10,913 nucleotides of DNA from a bacterium (GTDB lineage Bacteria > Patescibacteria > Dojkabacteria > JAKAPS01 > JAJZLI01), in contig JAJZDR010000036.1 in assembly GCA_021805885.1 (NCBI GenBank), positions 1 to 10,913 on the forward strand, read 5' to 3'. Positions 6,498-10,913 of this stretch are shown here, piece after piece. The position numbers and the translations under genes were made by a program. Numbering within the stretch: position 1 is the stretch's first letter; each line of letters opens with the position of its first letter. The notes below the pieces were generated by a model. It saw nothing but the letters and a program-made list of their open reading frames with translations. It ran no database searches and had not been told where the DNA came from.

Positions 6498-7919
6498 ATG
6501 CGCAAGTACGTAATGTTGTCCTTGGTAATGTTGGTGTCTTTGGTAGGTGTTTTTTCACTACAAGGATCAGGCAGGATTGGAGCAAATTATCGTGTTAAGG
6601 TAGCTACCAAGAACCTTAGCTACAATAAAAGTCATTCCTGTCTAGTACAGACAACGATAACCCCCAACAATGCTCAGTGGGGGTCAAGTATCAGCTTGCA
6701 AGCAGTAGACGGATGTCCCGGTGGGTCATTTTCCTTTTTTGAACGTTCAGGGATCAGTGGTCCATGGAATTCAATAAGAGGATGGGGAAGTGGAAGCTTA
6801 GTTTGGAATACTGGATCAAGTAGTGTTAGTGGAAAGATACAATTTCTTGTCTTTTGGTGGAATAACGCCCCAACTGTGCAAGAAACCCTAAACTACACTA
6901 TTAGTCCATGTAGCCCCCAGACAACAAGTTCTTCTAGCTTAGGCTATTCGAGTCTTGTTGCTTCACCTTCAAATGCAATCGTGGGATCCGATGTTACGCT
7001 TCAAGCTACCAGTTCGTGTCCAGATGAGGCTTTTGCCTTCTTTATGAGGAGTGGTTCTAGTGCAAATTGGAATCTAATCCGAAATTGGGGAGGAGGAAAT
7101 TTTGTTTGGAACAGCTCTGGTAGTGCGAGTGGCCCGATACAGTTTCTAGCTTGGGTTGGACAAAACAAAACCTCTCAAGCACAGGTAGAAGCAAATTATA
7201 CCTTGGAAAGTCCGCCTCCACCTAAACCTGTACCTCCTACACCTAAGCCTGTACAACCGTCGCCACCCCCTTATCCGCCTTCAAGTTGGCGCGTTAGTGG
7301 GGTGATATATCATTCTCAGGTCTACACTGAAGATTGCGAGACAGCATCTCTCCAAATGGCATTAAACCACGAGGGGATATATGACTCGCAACCAGCTTTG
7401 CTTGGTATTGAGAATGTACAGGAACAGGGTCCCGTGATGAATGGCTCAACAATCGTGAAGTGGGGAGATCCCTACATATCTTTTGTTGGCAATCCTGATG
7501 GGGCACAGCTTGCGACTACACCTACAGGGTATGGAACCTACTACAGCAATATAGCAAGGACTGCTCAAGCTGCGGGAGGGAAGATAATATGGTCTGGAAC
7601 TGGATTGACAATCTCAGAGATGCTTTCGTACATCAAAGAGAATCATCCAGTGATAGCATGGGTGGACGACAACAACAATGGGATACTCCAATACTCTCCT
7701 CTTAACTACTGGACTGCCTTTGATGGTAGGTCTATCGAGTATCCTAGATATGGGAACGAACACAACGTTTTGGTAGTTGGAGTACAGACTCTTGGCGCGA
7801 CAGTAAATTCAGTGTTGATCTATAACCCTCTAGGGTTTATCGGACCAGAATGGGTCAGCATTGGAACTTTCGCAAATACTTTCGGAACCTTCGGAAACAT
7901 GGCAGTGGTGCTAGGCTAA
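6498..7919 (+). CDS. Secreted protein with two Ig-like repeats and a C39-like cysteine peptidase domain
   Basis: A 473-residue protein. Residues 1-29 are a signal peptide (MRKY, then a hydrophobic core to about 21). Two related beta-type repeats follow, about 50-136 and 150-236. Each has a Gly-Ser strand, a Cys-Pro, a paired Phe, a Trp-Asn and a late Asn-Tyr-Thr. They resemble Ig-like repeats common in Chloroflexi and Actinobacteria exoproteins. A proline-rich linker (238-262) leads to a C39-like domain (267-473, Peptidase_C39_2 type) with C280 in EDCETASLQMAL and H422 in NEHNVLVVG. The third position, after LIY, is N443 where the paralogue has Asp. The domain should cleave peptides or act on the cell wall outside the cell; the substrate is unknown. 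Base composition is visibly richer in GC than most of the window, and the gene has its own long leader and strong ribosome binding site, which suggests recent acquisition. Confidence 0.85.
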   Translation: MRKYVMLSLVMLVSLVGVFSLQGSGRIGANYRVKVATKNLSYNKSHSCLVQTTITPNNAQWGSSISLQAVDGCPGGSFSFFERSGISGPWNSIRGWGSGSLVWNTGSSSVSGKIQFLVFWWNNAPTVQETLNYTISPCSPQTTSSSSLGYSSLVASPSNAIVGSDVTLQATSSCPDEAFAFFMRSGSSANWNLIRNWGGGNFVWNSSGSASGPIQFLAWVGQNKTSQAQVEANYTLESPPPPKPVPPTPKPVQPSPPPYPPSSWRVSGVIYHSQVYTEDCETASLQMALNHEGIYDSQPALLGIENVQEQGPVMNGSTIVKWGDPYISFVGNPDGAQLATTPTGYGTYYSNIARTAQAAGGKIIWSGTGLTISEMLSYIKENHPVIAWVDDNNNGILQYSPLNYWTAFDGRSIEYPRYGNEHNVLVVGVQTLGATVNSVLIYNPLGFIGPEWVSIGTFANTFGTFGNMAVVLG

Positions 7920-7920
7920 T

Positions 7921-7938
7921 ATTGATCATGAGATCAAT
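7921..7938 (+). repeat. Hairpin directly after the secreted C39-like gene
   Basis: ATTGATC and GATCAAT are perfect 7-bp arms around ATGA, beginning 2 nt after the stop codon. No T-run follows, so it is not a classical intrinsic terminator; it may protect the 3' end of the transcript. Confidence 0.4.
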
Positions 7939-7973
7939 GATGTGGATGTTAACAACCCAGCGAATCTAGACTC

Positions 7974-8060
7974 AAGGAGGAATCTGTCTTCAAAAAAAAG
8001 AAAACTCAGATAGTTTTGGTTGAAGATATTCGTGCAATCACGGGTCTCTTTTCAGGTTAG
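7974..8060 (+). pseudogene. Possible remnant of a response-regulator receiver N-terminus
   Basis: An AAGGAGG string (7974-7980) is followed by an open frame without ATG. It reads KKKKTQIVLVEDIRAITGLF before a TAG at 8058. The strand-acidic-strand pattern IVLVED resembles the first strand and acidic pocket of response-regulator receiver domains, but only about 20 residues fit and no partner kinase is nearby. It lies in the GC-richer stretch together with the preceding gene. Chance resemblance is quite possible. Confidence 0.2.
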
Positions 8061-8072
8061 CTGAGAAAGAGA

Positions 8073-8178
8073 GAGAGAGGAGCGTTCTTTGGAGTTTAAG
8101 ACCTAGATCTTTGAGGCTTATGCCTTTGGATCCAGATCCTTTGGATTTATATCCAACTCCTAGAACGCCTCCTCTCTC
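8073..8178. repeat. 106-bp imperfect palindrome with internal hairpins (possible structured RNA or small mobile repeat)
   Basis: An outer stem pairs 8073-8096 with 8155-8178: GGAGTT/AACTCC, then GCGTTCT/AGAACGC, then GAGAGAGGA/TCCTCTCTC, about 22 bp in all, broken by a TT/T internal loop and one bulged C. The enclosed 58 nt can form a row of four short hairpins: AAGA/TCTT (8098-8111), AGGC-TTAT-GCCT (8114-8125), GGAT-CCAG-ATCC (8128-8139) and GGAT-TTAT-ATCC (8143-8154), separated by only two or three bases. The last three each have a 4-bp stem and a 4-nt loop. No open frame of note runs through it and no T-run follows. With flanks it accounts for most of the 395-bp gap between the two C39-like genes. 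Confidence 0.6.
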
Positions 8179-8275
8179 CTCACGACCTTAGATTCACACA
8201 AAAGAACCAACATCTATTATATATTTGTTTTATTGCAGATAATGATATAATTTTAACACTAGATATTATTGAATA

Positions 8276-8304
8276 TTGCATTTATATACAAGAGTGTATA
8301 TAAT
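8276..8304 (+). promoter_or_regulatory. Promoter of the membrane-anchored C39-like gene
   Basis: TTGCAT (8276-8281), a 17-nt spacer and TATAAT (8299-8304) form a good promoter with a start near 8311, about 4 nt before the ATG at 8315. No ribosome binding site is present. Confidence 0.65.
8282..8303. promoter_or_regulatory. Dyad across spacer and -10 box, possible operator
   Basis: TTATATACA (8282-8290) and TGTATATAA (8295-8303) are perfect 9-bp inverted arms around AGAG. The right arm takes in five of the six bases of the -10 box, so any protein bound here would compete with RNA polymerase. The sequence differs from the other dyads in the window. Confidence 0.45.
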
Positions 8305-8314
8305 ATAGGTTATT

Positions 8315-9322
8315 ATGGAAGCAGGCTTTGCAACATTAGAACAGGTTGATCATGAAGTAGAATCTCAAGAGATAGAAAGAGAGAGATCTTCTACGTTCAA
8401 TACAAAGAAGGACCATAAACTTTCTAAAAAGACCCAAGTAAGATTATCAGCTCTTGGGGTAGCATCAATAGCCGCAATAACTTTTGTTGGAGCTTCTGAA
8501 ATATCTCAAAAACCAAGTTCATTTAGCGATGCTAGTATAAATGCTCCTATACAAAAAGTGCATAAAAAACTTGATATAAATGAAAAAGTTGTCGTACATC
8601 CTGTATCGTCTAGTAGCAATGTATCTATCGAACCATCTCTCCTACACCCAACAATTCCACAAGAGTCAATCCCTCCGGAAGGGTTGATAGTCAGTGATGT
8701 TCCATACTACTCCCAAATTTATACAGAGGATTGTGAGACGGCATCTTTGCAGATGGCATTAGCTCAACTGGGAATAAATTTATCACAACAGGATTTACTT
8801 GCTCAAGAGAATATACAAACAGAACCTCCTGTGATGAATGGACCTTCAGTTGTAAAATGGGGAGACCCCTATAATTCATTTGTTGGAAACCCTAATGGGG
8901 ACCAACTCTCATACCCTCCAACGGGATATGGAACATACTATTCTAATATAGCAAAAGTGGCAGAGACCGTAGGAGCTAATGTTCTTTGGTCTGGTACTGG
9001 GCTAACACAAGCTGAAGTATATCAATATATTAGAGAAAACCATCCAATTATTGCATGGGTAGATGATAATAATGCTGGTATATTAGAATATTCTCCGTCT
9101 AATCAATGGACTGCATTTGATGGTAAAAAAGTTGAATACCCAGTTTATGGGAACGAACATAATGTTCTTATAACAGGTATTCGCAGAGTTGATAGCAATA
9201 TAGAAGTATTAATAAATGATCCTTTGAAATTTATTGGACCAGAATGGGTATCCTTTGATAGTCTTTGGAATTCTATGGGCACCTTTAATTATATGGGAGT
9301 TGTACTTAGTAATAAGGGCTAG
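8315..9322 (+). CDS. Membrane-anchored C39-like cysteine peptidase domain protein
   Basis: A 335-residue protein and paralogue of the gene at 6498. The N-terminus is cytoplasmic-like and highly charged (1-42), followed by one membrane segment (43-62, VRLSALGVASIAAITFVGA) and a Ser/Pro-rich linker (63-124). The C39-like domain (126-332) has C140 in EDCETASLQMAL, H282 in NEHNVLITG and D302 in LINDPLKF, a complete Cys-His-Asp set. The WGDPYNSFVGNPNG and GYGTYYSNIA strings are shared nearly unchanged with the neighbour; by eye well over half of the domain is identical. The N-termini are unrelated: there are no Ig-like repeats or cleavable signal here. The domain should face outside the cell. Base composition is AT-rich like the rest of the window. 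Its own promoter has a short leader and a dyad over the -10 box. The substrate is unknown. Confidence 0.83.
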   Translation: MEAGFATLEQVDHEVESQEIERERSSTFNTKKDHKLSKKTQVRLSALGVASIAAITFVGASEISQKPSSFSDASINAPIQKVHKKLDINEKVVVHPVSSSSNVSIEPSLLHPTIPQESIPPEGLIVSDVPYYSQIYTEDCETASLQMALAQLGINLSQQDLLAQENIQTEPPVMNGPSVVKWGDPYNSFVGNPNGDQLSYPPTGYGTYYSNIAKVAETVGANVLWSGTGLTQAEVYQYIRENHPIIAWVDDNNAGILEYSPSNQWTAFDGKKVEYPVYGNEHNVLITGIRRVDSNIEVLINDPLKFIGPEWVSFDSLWNSMGTFNYMGVVLSNKG

Positions 9323-9334
9323 TCAATGTTTATC

Positions 9335-9979
9335 CTAGAATCTAGATCCTAGTGAAGTACCACTAAACCATTGATCGTCTGATATTTTTGTTTTGTGTTC
9401 TGAATTTTTTAATAAAGTATAAACAAGTAATCCTCCAGTTTTAGCATGCTTATCTTTATATCCAAAATGCCAATCTAGAAAATTTAATGATTCAAATGTT
9501 GTAGGGTAAGCATCTTTCGCTTTATCCCAAAGATTTTCAATACTATCGCTCATAAGATTAGAGGAAATATAATGTTGAATATCAATAAATAATTGGGACT
9601 GCCTTACATTGGATCTTTCAAGATCTGATAATCTAGGTAATCTAAATTGAGACTGGGATGTCAATGTCGCAAGCTCTCCGTATGTAAGGCCAACGCCCAT
9701 TAGAAATGCATCAACATTACCAGGATGTCGTTGCCTATACTGTATCCTTTGTAAAGTTGGTCTTCCATTTAGTGGTCTAGTATCTAGCCAGTTGCCAATA
9801 TCACTATCTCCTATAATTGCACCGATTAATCTGGATAGTTGTGGGTCACTTTCTTTTATTTCTCGTAATCCAAAAATAGGGAAGGATACATCAGAGTAAG
9901 GGGTAATTTCACTGATTGGTGGGACTCTAAAAGGTCTATTATCTTCTGGGGATGTGAATAATGATTCTAAATTTGGCAT
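9335..9979 (-). CDS. Unrecognised cytoplasmic protein
   Basis: A 214-residue protein with no signal peptide, membrane segment or motif I can assign. The N-terminal 50 residues are rich in Pro and Ser and probably extended; the middle (about 50-130) contains LIGAIIGDSDIGNWL and a basic RIQYRQRHPGN stretch; the C-terminal part looks helical with several Trp and Phe (ENLWDK, NFLDWHFGYKD). It converges on the membrane-anchored C39-like gene with a 12-bp gap and is divergent from the toxin-antitoxin pair. Its promoter matches the sigma-70 consensus exactly and carries an 18-bp dyad over the -10 box, so it is probably strongly transcribed when not repressed. The predicted leader is about 17 nt. The coding call is good; the function is unknown. 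Confidence 0.7.
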   Translation of the reverse strand: MPNLESLFTSPEDNRPFRVPPISEITPYSDVSFPIFGLREIKESDPQLSRLIGAIIGDSDIGNWLDTRPLNGRPTLQRIQYRQRHPGNVDAFLMGVGLTYGELATLTSQSQFRLPRLSDLERSNVRQSQLFIDIQHYISSNLMSDSIENLWDKAKDAYPTTFESLNFLDWHFGYKDKHAKTGGLLVYTLLKNSEHKTKISDDQWFSGTSLGSRF

Positions 9980-10002
9980 AGTATATAAAAATAATTATGC
10001 AA

Positions 10003-10031
10003 ATTATAGTTTTAACTATAACTATTGTCAA
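10003..10031 (-). promoter_or_regulatory. Perfect-consensus promoter of the orphan gene
   Basis: On the minus strand TTGACA (10026-10031), a 17-nt spacer and TATAAT (10003-10008) match the consensus in all twelve positions. The predicted start is near 9996, about 17 nt before the ATG at 9979. Confidence 0.75.
10004..10021. promoter_or_regulatory. 18-bp dyad over the -10 box, probable operator
   Basis: TTATAGTT and AACTATAA are perfect 8-bp arms around TT. The element covers the -10 box and part of the spacer of the orphan gene's consensus promoter, a classic place for a repressor. Confidence 0.5.
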
Positions 10032-10088
10032 TATTTTATATCATAGATATGTTGAATTCTTGTTATTTTGACACCATCATAGTTTATC

Positions 10089-10125
10089 AAAATGTAAAGC
10101 AATGTTGACAAAAATGTAAAGCAAT
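10089..10125. promoter_or_regulatory. Two 15-bp direct repeats flanking the -35 box of the toxin-antitoxin promoter
   Basis: AAAATGTAAAGCAAT occurs at 10089-10103 and again, identically, at 10111-10125. The 22-bp period is about two helical turns, so both copies face the same side of the DNA. One copy lies just upstream of the -35 and the other fills the spacer. Antitoxins with AbrB-type DNA-binding domains commonly repress their own operons, so these are likely binding sites for the antitoxin or the antitoxin-toxin complex. Confidence 0.6.
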
Positions 10126-10133
10126 TATATAAT
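10105..10133 (+). promoter_or_regulatory. Perfect-consensus promoter of the toxin-antitoxin operon
   Basis: TTGACA (10105-10110), a 17-nt spacer and TATAAT (10128-10133) match the consensus exactly. The ATG at 10143 follows after 9 nt, so the transcript would have a leader of two to three bases and no ribosome binding site. Confidence 0.8.
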
Positions 10134-10142
10134 ATTGGTACT

Positions 10143-10400
10143 ATGCAAGAGTTTAAAACTACTTCTTCAAAAAAAGGTCAAATTACTATTCCAGCACCAA
10201 TAAGGAAATATTTTGGAATCAACAGAGGAACTACTATATATTTTAAAATCATAAATTCCACAATGGTTGGAACACCGCAAAAAGAATATAGCATATTGAA
10301 GCTAGGAGGGTTTTTAAAAAGCAGTGATGATAACAAGTCATATAAAGATATTATGGATGAATCTTATGAAAAATCAATAAGATCAAGGTTGAAGTTGTGA
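10143..10400 (+). CDS. AbrB/SpoVT-type antitoxin (VapB-like)
   Basis: An 85-residue protein expected to neutralise the toxin encoded directly downstream and to bind the operon's own promoter. Residues 5-45 form the swapped-hairpin AbrB DNA-binding domain, with the typical TTSSKKGQITIPAPIRKYFG string followed by INRGTTIYF. Residues 50-85 are charged and probably hold the toxin-binding segment (KSYKDIMDESYEKSIRSRLK). The start is fixed by the promoter 9 nt upstream and by the AbrB alignment, which begins at the first residues. The TGA stop overlaps the toxin start by one base (TGATG), so the two are translationally coupled. Confidence 0.88.
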   Translation: MQEFKTTSSKKGQITIPAPIRKYFGINRGTTIYFKIINSTMVGTPQKEYSILKLGGFLKSSDDNKSYKDIMDESYEKSIRSRLKL

Positions 10401-10792
10401 TGGAAACTATAGGGCTAGATACAAATACTCTACTGGAATATTTTCTTGCAAGGGAAAATAAATCTAAAATAGAGAATGTAATAAAAAAGTGTATAAATAA
10501 TGAGGTAATAATATATATTGCACTTCCAGTATTTTTAGAATTAGAATGGGTATTAAGATCTTATTATAAAATAAACAAAAAAGAAGTAATAAATATACTT
10601 CAATCCTTATTTGAAATGAATAAGTTAATCACAGACGATAAAGATCTTTTGTTGCTATCTATAGAATTGTTTGGAAAAGATAATAGTCTAAGTTTTACTG
10701 ATTGTGTCATATTTAATCTGAACAGAAAAAATCACGTTTCAAAACTTTTTACATTTGATAAGAAATTTGATAAAAAATTCTTAATAAACTAG
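10400..10792 (+). CDS. PIN-domain toxin, probable ribonuclease (VapC-like)
   Basis: A 130-residue PIN-domain protein. Family members cleave RNA, often tRNA or rRNA, in a Mg-dependent reaction until bound by the antitoxin. The acidic residues of the active site are present: D7 in GLDTN, E47 or E49 in PVFLELEWVL, D101 in SFTDC and D120 in TFDKKF, in the usual order. Length is normal for VapC (about 130). The frame also offers GTG at 10397, but the ATG at 10400 gives METIGLDTN, a typical PIN start, and the familiar one-base overlap with the antitoxin stop. No separate promoter is seen. The RNA target cannot be predicted. Confidence 0.88.
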   Translation: METIGLDTNTLLEYFLARENKSKIENVIKKCINNEVIIYIALPVFLELEWVLRSYYKINKKEVINILQSLFEMNKLITDDKDLLLLSIELFGKDNSLSFTDCVIFNLNRKNHVSKLFTFDKKFDKKFLIN

Positions 10793-10865
10793 GTTACAAG
10801 TAGCTTTATTACAGATACTTTTCCTACTATCTTTTTAAGCTATTAAAATAGAGATTGAGGAATTG

Positions 10866-10913
10866 ATGTGTTATATATGCTCCCATAAAATTGAGAATTC
10901 CCAAATGTATATA
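10866..10913 (+). CDS. Possible start of a further gene (truncated by window end)
   Basis: GAGGA (10857-10861) stands 4 nt before an ATG, and the frame is open for the 16 codons left. It reads MCYICSHKIENSQMYI. A Cys-x-x-Cys at residues 2-5 could start a zinc or metal site. A weak -10 TAAAAT (10844-10849) is upstream. With so little sequence this remains tentative. Confidence 0.3.
   Translation, partial: MCYICSHKIENSQMYI

Noticed and set aside
7294..7506. 70-codon minus-strand frame
   Set aside because: Antisense shadow of the C39-like domain; a similar shadow appears at 8691-8879 in the paralogue, as expected from shared codons.
8061..8190. CRISPR or tandem-repeat array in the palindromic gap
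   Set aside because: The short repeated strings (CCTTTGGAT twice) belong to the hairpins; there is no regular repeat-spacer spacing.

Overview
The window is AT-rich. It uses the standard genetic code: TGA ends the ABC ATPase and the antitoxin. The genes are compact and often divergent, and most lack a Shine-Dalgarno site. Several starts lie only 6 to 14 nt downstream of a TATAAT-like -10 box, which points to leaderless or near-leaderless mRNAs. This, the cell-surface gene content and several unrecognised proteins fit an uncultivated lineage such as Patescibacteria/CPR. That assignment is inference; no marker gene is present.

Layout. (1) 1-1645: a truncated minus-strand gene with a faint nucleotidyltransferase-like motif, divergent from a winged-helix plus ComF-like phosphoribosyltransferase protein. 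The promoter of the second gene carries nested inverted and direct repeats, probably an autoregulatory operator. (2) 1672-6354: a surface-polysaccharide block. It holds a membrane-anchored protein with four cysteines, a small in-frame ORF of unknown status, a WbbL-like GT2 glycosyltransferase, a Wzm/TagG-type ABC permease, a Wzt/TagH-type ATPase with a C-terminal substrate-recognition-like domain, and a second, shorter GT2. The two glycosyltransferases would build or modify a glycan that the ABC pair exports. (3) 6420-9322: two neighbouring paralogues sharing a C39-like cysteine peptidase domain but otherwise different. The first is secreted, has two Ig-like repeats, is visibly richer in GC and has a classical ribosome binding site. 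The second is membrane-anchored and AT-rich. The 395-bp gap between them is GC-richer at its start and holds a possible response-regulator remnant and a 106-bp imperfect palindrome with several internal hairpins. (4) 9335-10792: an orphan minus-strand gene, divergent from an AbrB-type antitoxin / PIN-domain toxin pair. Both promoters match TTGACA-17-TATAAT exactly, and each carries its own repeat (an 18-bp dyad on one side, 15-bp direct repeats 22 bp apart on the other). (5) 10866-end: a possible start of another gene.

The most interesting items are the repeat-rich operator of the phosphoribosyltransferase regulator, the large branched palindrome between the two peptidase genes, the mosaic peptidase pair, and the window-wide contrast between leaderless genes and the single gene with a strong ribosome binding site. 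No rRNA, tRNA, CRISPR array or insertion sequence was seen.
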